Assembly: GCF_029051645.1 (NCBI RefSeq)
Contig: NZ_JAACFS010000002.1
Location: forward strand, 124,001-188,000
DNA from: Bradyrhizobium sp. CSA112
GTDB taxonomy: Bacteria > Pseudomonadota > Alphaproteobacteria > Rhizobiales > Xanthobacteraceae
Reading direction: 5' to 3'
DNA length: 64,000 bases
Positions 9,046 to 17,707 of the stretch are shown here, in pieces. The notes under the pieces were generated by a model. That model saw nothing but the letters and a program-made list of their open reading frames with translations, did not search any database and had not been told where the DNA came from. Position 1 is the stretch's first letter. Each line of letters opens with the position of its first letter. The position numbers were made by a program, and so were the translations under genes.

Positions 9046-9747
9046 TCAGATCGCTTCGCCGCGCGCCAGCGCCGCCGCGTTGCGGATCGCGGAAATGTTG
9101 GCCTTGTAGGCTTCCATCGTGCCGCCCTTGAACACTGCCGAGCCCGCGACCAGCGCATTCGCGCCGGCGGCGGCGAGCTGTCCGGCAACGTCGGGCGCGA
9201 CGCCGCCGTCGACCTCGATGTCGATCGGACGTCCCGCGGCCATCGCCCTGACATCGCTGACTTTGCCGAGCGCGGACTTGATGAAGGCCTGGCCGCCGAA
9301 GCCGGGATTGACCGACATGACAAGCACGAGATCGATCAGGTCGATGACATATTCGATCGCGCTCACCGGCGTGCCCGGGTTGAGCGAGACGCCGGCCTTC
9401 TTGCCGAGCGCGCGGATCGCCTGCAGCGAGCGATGCAAATGCGGGCCGGCCTCGGCATGGACGGTGATGTGATCGCAGCCGGCTTTGGCGAACGCCTCGA
9501 GATAAGCGTCGCAGGGCGAGATCATCAGATGCGCGTCAAAGATCTTCTTGGTGTGCGGGCGCATCGCCTTGATGACGTCGGGGCCGTAGGAAATGTTGGG
9601 CACGAAATGTCCGTCCATCACGTCAAGATGGATCCAGTCGGCGCCGGCCGCGTCCACGGCGCGAACTTCCTCGCCGAGCTTGGCGAAATCCGCCGCCAGG
9701 ATCGACGGCGCGATGACCAGGGGACGCGACGCAAATTGCTGGGACAT
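9046..9747 (-). CDS. rpe: Ribulose-phosphate 3-epimerase
   Basis: 233 residues from the ATG at 9747; the frame is open further up but without a good start. It interconverts D-ribulose 5-phosphate and D-xylulose 5-phosphate in the pentose phosphate and Calvin cycles, in the cytosol. The (beta/alpha)8 signatures are present: [10 protein letters not shown] near the start, [14 protein letters not shown] (catalytic D42 and metal His), [10 protein letters not shown] and EVDGG near the end. Length is standard. The gene stands alone and not in a cbb operon, so it is likely the housekeeping copy. The region directly upstream holds a phage-primase remnant. Confidence 0.95.
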   Translation of the reverse strand: MSQQFASRPLVIAPSILAADFAKLGEEVRAVDAAGADWIHLDVMDGHFVPNISYGPDVIKAMRPHTKKIFDAHLMISPCDAYLEAFAKAGCDHITVHAEAGPHLHRSLQAIRALGKKAGVSLNPGTPVSAIEYVIDLIDLVLVMSVNPGFGGQAFIKSALGKVSDVRAMAAGRPIDIEVDGGVAPDVAGQLAAAGANALVAGSAVFKGGTMEAYKANISAIRNAAALARGEAI

Positions 9748-9855
9748 GTGCGCTTTCCCAAATCTCTTCGAGGGGCGAAACGGCCCCGCGTAACATGCGG
9801 CAGGGCCGGGGGCAATGCTCGCAATCGCTCGGCTACGGAGGCGTTTCTCGTCTGA

Positions 9856-10240
9856 ACAGCAGTCGACTGTCAAGATTGCCACGACACACCGTTCAATCGG
9901 GCTGCGATACGCAAAACCGTCGCGTGCGAGAAGCGACATTCGATGAAGGTTGGGACGACAAACAACGATAAATATCTGCAATCGCAGACGGGCAATCGGC
10001 GTTTCCGTCCGCAGACCGTGCGCAAGGCAATCGACATAAATCTACTCAGCAAGGTTCGCATCCAACTATTAGGGGAGGGCAAAGTACGAATCCGCCGGCG
10101 AAATTATCACGCGTGATGAGAAGCTGTGGCCGGCTGCGGGGCGGGTCGAAGCTTCATGCCGTTTGCAAGAAGCGGCAAGGGCGTACCGGCGCCAGCCGGC
10201 CTGTGGGGTCTATTTGGGCAGTGTTGCAGCAGCTTGTCAG
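9856..10240 (+). pseudogene. VapE-family primase/helicase remnant, frameshifted
   Basis: No intact gene is annotated here, but two frames read as consecutive parts of a VapE (virulence-associated E) protein. In frame from 9856 the translation contains [20 protein letters not shown], matching the GTTN...YL...TGNRRFWP motif of that family. This frame stops at 10114-10116. A second frame, shifted near 10073, continues with KYESAGEIITRDEKLWPAAG and LQEAARAYRR, as expected downstream of that motif (E-x-LWP..., then A..Q..R). The N-terminal P-loop part is absent. This marks a decayed phage or plasmid-type insertion beside rpe. Family identity is from memory; the exact 3' limit is uncertain. Confidence 0.65.
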
Positions 10241-10315
10241 GACGAAATCTTACAACTAAAATACGAGGTTGCGGCGGTAAGACACCGAACTGATTTCAGC
10301 AGGGAGGGATTGATC

Positions 10316-10855
10316 ATGGCCTCGCACACCAAGTCGCAACCGAATTCCGGCTTCAATCGGCGTTTGTTCCTTGCAGGAGCCGCCGGCGGCGCAATGCTTC
10401 CGGTAGCAGCAGCGCACGCAGTAGGGTCAAAGAAAAAGCAAAAACGCGGTATTTATGCGGACGAAGCAGGCAAGGCGAAAGAAGACTTAGAAGATAAGGT
10501 GGCTGATTTCTCGTACCAAAATGATGTCCTCGCACAATGGATCGTCGATATATGGACAGGTCCCGCCGCCAATCCCCTGATCACGCCTAGTACAGGGTCC
10601 ATATCCCTGTTGCAGTACCGAAACCGCTCGACTGCGGCAAAAGCAGATCTCGCGGCTCGGGGCATCTATTTGGAGAAACCCATCGTAATCACGGAAGACG
10701 AGTACGATGCAGGTTTCAGTTTGGAAGACGCAGGCCTAGACGCAACTATCGGGGTCGTCTTTGTGCTGCCGAGACCCACACGTCCGACTCTTGCTGGGCA
10801 TCCTCTGCTCGAGACGGCCAAGATGCTGATGGCCATCACGCCGAACGGAATCTAG
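10316..10855 (+). CDS. Tat-exported orphan protein
   Basis: 179 residues from the ATG at 10316, which follows AGGGAGGG. The frame is open upstream because it runs into the VapE remnant, so the binding site decides the start. Residues 14-35 are a twin-arginine-like signal (NRRLFLAGAAGGAM, then AAAHA). A lysine-rich stretch (GSKKKQKRG) follows. The remaining 140 residues have no family I know. The next gene, a heme-oxygenase-like protein, starts 110 bp downstream on the same strand; a shared role is possible. Confidence 0.65.
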   Translation: MASHTKSQPNSGFNRRLFLAGAAGGAMLPVAAAHAVGSKKKQKRGIYADEAGKAKEDLEDKVADFSYQNDVLAQWIVDIWTGPAANPLITPSTGSISLLQYRNRSTAAKADLAARGIYLEKPIVITEDEYDAGFSLEDAGLDATIGVVFVLPRPTRPTLAGHPLLETAKMLMAITPNGI

Positions 10856-10965
10856 TGGTATTGCAATCCGTCTCGGATGCAGCAGGGTGTCTCTAGCTGG
10901 ACGCGAGTTTTGGTCGCATCCAGCGAGAAACGACACGGGCGTTCACTCGGAAGTGGAGGTTTCCA

Positions 10966-11868
10966 ATGGCACGGCTGGTCACGGAGTGGGTCAACGTCAC
11001 GGGCGATATTTCGATCATCGCTCGCGAGTCGGGAGAGGTTTGGTTTCATGCCCCGGGAGGCACGGAAGAAAACGTAGATCCCTTTGCGACACCGATGACA
11101 AGTGTGGGCTCGGCGGGCAGCACGGTCGGGCTGCTCGACGGAGCGATAAATCTCGGATTTGCCGGAATCGAAAAGCGCCTCGCGCGCCCTGACCCGACGC
11201 TCGTCGGCTATATCGTAGCCTTGGTGGGCGCCTATCACACGTCTGTCGACACGCCTCGAAATCTCCGGCGCGCCGCCGGGCGCTTCAACGAGCTGGGGAG
11301 GCCCGAGGTCGCAGCCTACTTGGAAGAGCGTGCGCGCGAGGAGACCGGTCACGACCGGCTCGCGCTCAAGGATCTGCGTGCGCTGGGTGTGCCCGGCGAG
11401 CGACTCGTCGCCAACTTCATCCCAGAGGGCATCAAGCCGCTCTGCAAGCGCTTCGATGATCTTTGCGTCGAGGACTATCCTATCGGCTGCATCGGCTATT
11501 CGTACTGCCTGGAGCGCATTGCCGCGCTCAAGCAGAAGGCCGACGTCGAGAAGGTGCAGGCGATGTGTCCGGACGGTGTCGATGCGACCCGCTTCCTCAG
11601 AAGTCACAGCTCCCTCGGAAGCGAGGCCAGCCACGTCGAAGAAACGATCAAGTTCGTCGCCTCGCTTCCTGCAGATGACCGCATCAAGGTCGTTCGGGAG
11701 ACATACCAATCGGCATTGATCCTGGCGGAGGGATATAATCACGAACTCCTCAAATCCGATGCGGAGATGCTCGAGGAGATTGAACAGGCGCTCGGAGAGG
11801 CGCTCCCGCACCGTCTCAGTTCACGTCCATTGCACGAGGAAGAGCGCGGGGCTCGGCCCGCGGCATGA
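10966..11868 (+). CDS. Heme-oxygenase-like (HDO / TenA-fold) iron-containing redox enzyme
   Basis: 300 residues, with GGAGG 7 bases before the ATG. The core (about 75-285) is all-helical. Candidate metal ligands in the order seen in heme-oxygenase-like diiron oxidases and oxygenases are E126 and H129 (in EETGHD, an ExxH), E183 (in CLER), then H214, E220 and H223 in HSSLGSEASHVEE. The family includes UndA, SznF, BesC and many uncharacterised iron-containing redox enzymes acting on fatty acids, amino acids or cofactors. The N-terminal 75 residues are outside the fold. The substrate is unknown. It lies just after the Tat-exported orphan, suggesting one small operon. Confidence 0.72.
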   Translation: MARLVTEWVNVTGDISIIARESGEVWFHAPGGTEENVDPFATPMTSVGSAGSTVGLLDGAINLGFAGIEKRLARPDPTLVGYIVALVGAYHTSVDTPRNLRRAAGRFNELGRPEVAAYLEERAREETGHDRLALKDLRALGVPGERLVANFIPEGIKPLCKRFDDLCVEDYPIGCIGYSYCLERIAALKQKADVEKVQAMCPDGVDATRFLRSHSSLGSEASHVEETIKFVASLPADDRIKVVRETYQSALILAEGYNHELLKSDAEMLEEIEQALGEALPHRLSSRPLHEEERGARPAA

Positions 11869-12123
11869 GCGGAATTTCGCGATAGTTATCGCAGTTTGGC
11901 ATAGCGTGAGACACGAGAAACAAGGCGCCGGTTCAGGGCGCGCGTCTTCATACGCGGTTGCGATTTTCAAACAACGATACCCGCGCGACTCCGCGATTCG
12001 CCTATCGTGATATCGGCAGACAAAACAACGCTCGTGTGTTATCGTCTACTGGAGAACGTGCTCTGATCGAAAGCAACAAAGGTAACCACATAGTGGTCTC
12101 AAGCCCGACTCGGGGCCTCTGCA

Positions 12124-15100
12124 ATGGCGAAGTCGACCACCGAGTTAGCCGAGTGGCTGGCTAGACATGGTCTAGGTCAGTACGCCCAAGCTTTTGAAGA
12201 AAACAATATCGAATACTCCCTCCTTCCCGAATTGACGGAAAATGATCTCAAAAACCTAGGAGTTTCCTCTTTAGGTCACCGCAAGAAGCTGCTCAAGGCC
12301 ATTGAAGCATTGACGGTAGTGCGCCAGCCCGCCGGCACTGTGCAACATCGCGAAGCTGAATTCCGTCAGATCACAGTGCTGTTCAGCGACCTAGTGGGAT
12401 CTACGCAGCTTTCGGAAGAGTTAGACTCCGAGGATCTGCAAAAACTCATTGACGCTTATCGGAGGGAGTGCAGCACGGCAATCAAGCGCTATGGAGGCGA
12501 GGTCGCCCGCTATTTCGGCGATGGCGCGATGGCATTTTTCGGTTGGCCCTATGCACACGAGGACGACGCCGCTCGTGCTATTCATGCCGCCCTGGAGATT
12601 GTCTCCGGAGTTCCGAAGATTTCAGGGCCTGCAACCCTGACTTGTCGAGTGGGTGTTTCCTCGGGCCCGGTTGTTGTCGGTGAAATTGGAGACAGTGGCA
12701 CGTGGTCGATGGACGCGGTGGGCGAGACGCCGAATATTGCCGCGCGTCTACAGGCCCTTGCCGCTGGCAACACGGTAATCATCTCGGAATCGACGAGGCG
12801 TCTTGTGTCGTCAGCTTTTGATTTCCAGGACCTCGGCCTTCAGAAGCTCAAAGGTGTAACTGAACCCCTCCATATCTACCGTGTGATCTCGGCAAAAAGT
12901 ACAGCTAGCCGTTTCGAGGCTGCGCATGCGGGCTCGCTTACTCCGCTCATTGGACGCTCAAGCGAACTAAGCTTGCTGCTCGATAGGTGGCAGAAAGCGA
13001 AAGAGGGTGACGGCCAGGTCGTATTCCTTTCGGGTATTCCCGGAGTGGGAAAATCAAGGCTCCTCCACGAATTGAAATTGCATATTCAGCAGGAACCACG
13101 CGTCTGGCTACACCATCAGGGCTCGCCTTATCATAGTCAGAGCGCGTTCGTTCCGGTGATCGAGCAGATCGAACAAGCGGCCCAAATAACAGCTCGTGAA
13201 GCCGACGCAGACAAGCTTGCCAAGCTCAAGGCTTACCTTCCGCGCCCAACAGATAGTTCCAAAGAGGCGGTCCTGCTGATTGCCAAACTGTTATCCATCC
13301 CCTTGGAAAATCACCTCGAATTTTCTGACCTTACGCCACAACAAATAAAGAACAGAACGATAAGCACGCTCGTCGACATGCTCTTGGCGTTTTCTGTCCA
13401 ACGCCCCACGGTCTGCATCTTCGAGGATGCGCACTGGCTAGATCCATCCACGCTTGAGCTGCTTGAGCTGATTATCAGCCGGATTCACCACGCCCGGGTG
13501 CTGCTTATTGTGTCGTGCCGGCCTGAGTTCCGCCCAACGTGGATCACTCATGCGAACGCCACCGTACATTCGCTCACTCGATTGTCACACGCCGAAGTGA
13601 GGGCGATGATCCGAGATCTCTTGAGGGGCGAGAGCATGCCCCAACCACTGCTTGACCAGATTATCGAAAAGGCCGATGGCGTCCCGCTCTTCATCGAGGA
13701 ATTGACAAACAGTATGCTGGGCGCGCCTTTGCGGACTCGAGGCACCTTTGAGCGCGCAGCGCGACCAGAAACGCTCAGGGTTCCGGACACGCTGAGTGAC
13801 GCATTTATGGAGCGGCTTGATCGTGTCGCGCCGAGTCGCAGACTTGCACAGATAGCGGCCGTGATTGGACGCGAGTTCTCCTATGATCTCTTGTCGGCAG
13901 CATCGCAAGTTGACGAAGACGATATGCTGTCGGCCCTCTCGCTGCTCGAACAGGCTGACATCATCTATCGAGTCGACATTTCGCCTTTCGTCCGGTTTGC
14001 TTTCAAGCATGTGTTGTTGCGTGATGCAATTTACGACTCTTTGCTTAGAGGTAAGAGGCAGCAGATCCATGCACACATCGCGGCAATCTTAAAGCGTGAT
14101 TTCCCGGAGCTCGCCGAAAATCAACCCGAAGTTCTGGCCTATCACTATCAAGAAGCAGGCAACCACCAACTGGCCATTCGTTCCTGGTTTGAGTCTGGGC
14201 AACGCGCGCTCGCGCATTCCGCCAACGTTGAAGCGATTGCTAATTTTCGAAAGGCTCTTCAGCTCCTGAGCGCTTTGCCCGAAACGCCCGAGCGGACCAG
14301 ACATGAAGTCGAGCTTCAACTGGCATTGGGAATACCGCTTATCGCTGTTCAAGGGTATGCCTCCGCGGAAACCTGCGAAGCGTTTTCTCGGGCGCGTGCT
14401 CTATGCCTGCAACTTGGCAACATCCCCGAATATTTCCAAGCCCTGTATGGGATGTGTATGCATTCCTGGATGTGCGCACGGCATGATGAAGCGCTTCCTA
14501 TGGCCGAAGAGTTTCTGTCGCGGTCGCAAGCGTTGTCTGATCCCGTGCTGCTGATGGTGGCTCACAGAGTGATGGGCAGCACGCTATTGACTATCGGAGA
14601 CTTCCAGTCGTCAGCGAATCATTTCGAGGAGACAATCAAGCTTTCACGTGGAAAAGGAAAACAGCCGCTCTCCGGCCTTTACATGGTGGAGCCTCAAGTA
14701 GCTTCACTGCTGCTCCTGTCTTGGGACTTATGGTTCCTGGGCCATCCCGATCAAGCGCTTTTGCGTGTTTCGGAAGCGCTCGCATTGGCACGAGATCTTG
14801 GTCACCCTTACACGCTAGCGTTTGCTCATTACATGACTTCCGTTGTGCACCTCCTGCGCGGGGATCCCGCTAGCGCCTTTGAAAGCGCCGAAAAGAGCTT
14901 CGAAATGTCGCAAGAACAGCGGTTTTCGTTGTACGTGATCTTGTCGAGAATATCGCGAGGCCGGGCAATCGGTGAACTGGGCCGACTTGGAGAGGCCCGG
15001 GCCGAAATGGCACTGGGTATCGACGAAGCGCGGCGCAACGGCCTCGGCTTCATGCTTCAAATGATGGATAGCTGGCTGGCGGACATGCACGCAAGGGCTG

Positions 15101-15456
15101 GCGAAAATGACCGTGCGCTATCCATTGTCGATGGGGTCTTGGCCAATATTGGTGACGTGACAGGCAGATCGTGGGAAGCGGAATTGCATCGGCAAAGAGC
15201 GCAAATTCTTTTGGTACTCAACCCCTCGAAGGTAAGCGAAGCCGAGTCCCATCTTAAGAAGTCTATTGAAGTAGCGCGCGGTCAAAGTGCTAGGTCCCTG
15301 GAATTGCGTGCCGCCATCAGCCTTGCAGAACTCTGGTGGACGCAAGGAAGGTCTGGTGAGGCGCGCGCGTTGCTAGAACCGATCTGTCGCTCGTTTGACG
15401 AAGGGGCCGAAACGGCTGACCTCAAGCGGGCGCGCGCCGCCATCCTGCACGGATAA
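12124..15456 (+). CDS. SAM domain - class III cyclase - ATPase - TPR protein
   Basis: 1110 residues. Domains in order: SAM (about 5-62, ELAEWLARHGLGQYAQAF), class III cyclase (about 82-255, ITVLFSDLVGST with metal D89, GDG with D133, and N204/R208 for catalysis), an AAA/STAND-type ATPase (Walker A GIPGVGKS at 304-311; FEDAHWLD as Walker B), and a long TPR-like tail from about 650. It likely makes a cyclic nucleotide in response to a protein signal. The two residues that set adenine specificity (Lys and Asp in canonical enzymes) are R129 and E201 here. The gene has visibly lower GC and codon use unlike the liv and cox genes. The start has only a weak binding site. Confidence 0.82.
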   Translation: MAKSTTELAEWLARHGLGQYAQAFEENNIEYSLLPELTENDLKNLGVSSLGHRKKLLKAIEALTVVRQPAGTVQHREAEFRQITVLFSDLVGSTQLSEELDSEDLQKLIDAYRRECSTAIKRYGGEVARYFGDGAMAFFGWPYAHEDDAARAIHAALEIVSGVPKISGPATLTCRVGVSSGPVVVGEIGDSGTWSMDAVGETPNIAARLQALAAGNTVIISESTRRLVSSAFDFQDLGLQKLKGVTEPLHIYRVISAKSTASRFEAAHAGSLTPLIGRSSELSLLLDRWQKAKEGDGQVVFLSGIPGVGKSRLLHELKLHIQQEPRVWLHHQGSPYHSQSAFVPVIEQIEQAAQITAREADADKLAKLKAYLPRPTDSSKEAVLLIAKLLSIPLENHLEFSDLTPQQIKNRTISTLVDMLLAFSVQRPTVCIFEDAHWLDPSTLELLELIISRIHHARVLLIVSCRPEFRPTWITHANATVHSLTRLSHAEVRAMIRDLLRGESMPQPLLDQIIEKADGVPLFIEELTNSMLGAPLRTRGTFERAARPETLRVPDTLSDAFMERLDRVAPSRRLAQIAAVIGREFSYDLLSAASQVDEDDMLSALSLLEQADIIYRVDISPFVRFAFKHVLLRDAIYDSLLRGKRQQIHAHIAAILKRDFPELAENQPEVLAYHYQEAGNHQLAIRSWFESGQRALAHSANVEAIANFRKALQLLSALPETPERTRHEVELQLALGIPLIAVQGYASAETCEAFSRARALCLQLGNIPEYFQALYGMCMHSWMCARHDEALPMAEEFLSRSQALSDPVLLMVAHRVMGSTLLTIGDFQSSANHFEETIKLSRGKGKQPLSGLYMVEPQVASLLLLSWDLWFLGHPDQALLRVSEALALARDLGHPYTLAFAHYMTSVVHLLRGDPASAFESAEKSFEMSQEQRFSLYVILSRISRGRAIGELGRLGEARAEMALGIDEARRNGLGFMLQMMDSWLADMHARAGENDRALSIVDGVLANIGDVTGRSWEAELHRQRAQILLVLNPSKVSEAESHLKKSIEVARGQSARSLELRAAISLAELWWTQGRSGEARALLEPICRSFDEGAETADLKRARAAILHG

Positions 15457-15733
15457 CCGCTTGACGCTGGCCTAGGTGGTTTGCCTACCCACCCCCAGCG
15501 AACCAACAAGGTTCGCCGCATTTCTCCACGAGAATATCTGGTTTCCCAGTTCGAGCCGCCACCAGGCAGCAAGGCAAAATCTGCCGCGGCGGGCATCTAT
15601 TGCCGTGCTGAGCGGACCGGAAGCGATGCAGGAAAGCCCGGTTTTATTGGGTTTTTCATCATGGCACGGCGCTTGCTGAGGAGCATGCACGAGCTATCAG
15701 CCGCGACCGGCGCGGCGTTGTTGGAGTTTTGCC

Positions 15734-16483
15734 ATGTTCCTTGCTTTGGGCGCCGCGTCGTCGGCGATCGATGCCCTCAAGGCGCTGACGTCGTCGAAGT
15801 CCTCGTCCGCGCAATCCACCGGCCTCAGCCAGGACGCCAAGAGCCCGTTCGATCTCATGTCCTCGGGTTCGTCGGCTTCGGTCGGCTCGGGCTCGGGTTT
15901 CGGCAGCGGCGGTTCGCAGATATCGCCGCAGACCATGAGTGCGCTGCTTGATGCACAGAGCCAGTCCAGCTTGAATGTATCGTCGCTGTCGATGCGCTCA
16001 AATTCGCTGAAGGAATGGTTCGCCAAGGTCGACAGCGACGGTGATGGCAAGATCAGCAAATCGGAGTTCGAGGCGCTCGGCGCCGACGCCAACAAGACCG
16101 CCCAAGCCGGCAATGCCTTCGGCAAGCTCGATACGGATGGCGACGGTTCGATCAGCCTCAAGGAACTGGCGTCGGCGTTGAAGGCCGGCAAGGGCCATCA
16201 CCACGATCGTGATAAAGCCGCCGATGGCGACGGAGCAAGTTCCGATCCGTTCTCGCAGGCCCTGCAGGGTGCTTCCACTACATCCGTCACCAACAGCGAC
16301 GGTTCGATAACGACATCGCTGACCTATGCGGACGGCTCGAAGGTAACGATGACATCGCCCGCGAGCGGAAGCTCGTCGAGATCAGCGACATCGTCCTACA
16401 ATTTCATCGAGCAGATGATCCAGCGTCAGGCCCAGGCAATTTCATCAGGCACCACCACCGCATCGCTCTCGCTCAGCGCCTGA
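15734..16483 (+). CDS. EF-hand domain protein
   Basis: 249 residues. Two EF-hand loops are intact: DSDGDGKISKSE (about 99-110) and DTDGDGSISLKE (about 132-143), with calcium-binding Asp/Asn/Ser at positions 1, 3, 5 and Glu at 12. The N-terminal 90 residues are Ser/Gly-rich, and the C-terminal 90 residues are rich in Ser, Thr and Asp (NSDGSITTSLTYADGS). Weak hydrophobicity at the N-terminus (MFLALGAASSAIDALKAL) may be an export signal. GGAG lies 8 bases upstream of the ATG. It could be a calcium sensor or a secreted protein; no partner is adjacent. Confidence 0.75.
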   Translation: MFLALGAASSAIDALKALTSSKSSSAQSTGLSQDAKSPFDLMSSGSSASVGSGSGFGSGGSQISPQTMSALLDAQSQSSLNVSSLSMRSNSLKEWFAKVDSDGDGKISKSEFEALGADANKTAQAGNAFGKLDTDGDGSISLKELASALKAGKGHHHDRDKAADGDGASSDPFSQALQGASTTSVTNSDGSITTSLTYADGSKVTMTSPASGSSSRSATSSYNFIEQMIQRQAQAISSGTTTASLSLSA

Positions 16484-16497
16484 CGGGATTAGCTGAT

Positions 16498-16626
16498 CCC
16501 CTCATCCTGAGGAGCCCGCAGCGCGGGCGTCTCGAAGGATGTAGGCCAAAGACGGGGCCTCATGGTTCGCCCGGCGATGCGCAGCATCGTCCGGAGACGC
16601 GCTTAGCGCTCCTCACCATGAGGGGC
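16498..16626. repeat. Palindromic dispersed element
   Basis: The ends are inverted repeats of the form CCCCTCAT...AGGAGC and GCTCCT...ATGAGGGG, with an internal hairpin (GGCGATGCGCAGCATCG). It fills the gap between the EF-hand gene and the convergent P1 hydrolase gene. It could fold as a long stem and terminate either transcript. Confidence 0.6.
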
Positions 16627-16642
16627 TTGTGACGTAGTAATG

Positions 16643-17662
16643 CTAACCGAACCGGTTGCCCCACGCCGGGAGCGCACCTGGGAAGGGTAGCGCGGTCGCA
16701 CTGTGAACGCCGCGCGCAATCGCGCGCGCGACCGTGTTGGCGGCGACCATGCCGAGTTCGGTGAGGCCGAACAGCGGATCGATCGGCTTCTTGCCGGTCG
16801 CGGCGGCAAACACCACGTCGCCATCCAGCGGCGCATGTACGGGGTAGATGGCGCGCGCCATGCCGGTGTGCGCGATCATCGCGAGCCGCTTGGCCTGCGC
16901 TTTCGTCAGCACCGCATCCGTGACGACGACCACCAGCGTGGTGTTCTCCGAAGGCGTGGCAGCCGAACCGCCCTTCAGCCGCGCCCGCAGCATGTCCGGT
17001 GTGAACGAAGGCGGCAGTCCGCGCCCGCCAAACTCGTTGCCGTTCTCGAACGGCGCCGCCCAGAACCACGGACCGTCGCCAACCGTCACGCTGCCGACCG
17101 CATTGACCACCGCGAGCGCGCCGACCGTGACGCCGCCTTCAGTCTGCGCCGAAGCGGAGCCAAGGCCACCCTTGAGATTGGCTGTTGTCGCGCCGAGGCC
17201 GGCGCCGACGCTGCCAAGCGCGAAATCGGCAGCAGCCGCATTCGCCGCGGCGTAGCCGAGATCGCGATAGGGCGGGAAGCGTCCCCAAGCCTTGTTGCCG
17301 CCGTTGAGCAGATCGAAGCAGATGGCGCCCGGAACGATTGGGATGACGGCTTCGCGCACCCGGAAGCCGCGACCTTGTTCGGCGAGCCAGGCCTGCACGC
17401 CGCCGGCGGCGTCCAGTCCGAACGCCGAGCCGCCGGAAAGCACGATGCCGTCGATCGCCTCGACCGTACTTTCGGGCTTGAGCAGGGCGTCCTCACGGGT
17501 GCCGGGGCCGCCGCCACGCACGTCGATCGAGGCGACGGCAGGAGAATCGAAAAGGATCGCGGTGACGCCGGAGGCAAGCGCCGCATCGTCGGCATGGCCG
17601 ACGCTGACGCCGGATATATCGGTGAGGAGATTTCTCAAGGAGCCGATCCGTTTGGGCCGCAA
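16643..17662 (-). CDS. P1 family (DmpA/NylC-like) self-processing hydrolase
   Basis: 339 residues. The fold signature is LTDISGVSVGHADD at the start, then GTRE and the GIVLSGGSAFGLDAA segment at about 72-86. The proenzyme cleavage site is in SENTTLVVVVTDA, where N240-T241 fits the nucleophile motif of NylC-type members (Asn-Thr) more than the Ser of DmpA. These enzymes cleave themselves into two chains and hydrolyse N-terminal amino acids or amide oligomers. No signal peptide; cytosolic. It is followed by a kinase gene on the same strand, but 45 bp away with no clear link. Confidence 0.82.
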   Translation of the reverse strand: MRPKRIGSLRNLLTDISGVSVGHADDAALASGVTAILFDSPAVASIDVRGGGPGTREDALLKPESTVEAIDGIVLSGGSAFGLDAAGGVQAWLAEQGRGFRVREAVIPIVPGAICFDLLNGGNKAWGRFPPYRDLGYAAANAAAADFALGSVGAGLGATTANLKGGLGSASAQTEGGVTVGALAVVNAVGSVTVGDGPWFWAAPFENGNEFGGRGLPPSFTPDMLRARLKGGSAATPSENTTLVVVVTDAVLTKAQAKRLAMIAHTGMARAIYPVHAPLDGDVVFAAATGKKPIDPLFGLTELGMVAANTVARAIARGVHSATALPFPGALPAWGNRFG

Positions 17663-17707
17663 CTGGCCGAGCCGTCCTTAACCGGTATAGCAGCCGCGGA
17701 GGATGCT

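Noticed and set aside
10163..10315. N-terminal extension of the Tat-exported protein
   Set aside because: The extra codons belong to the second frame of the VapE remnant; AGGGAGGG marks the start at 10316.
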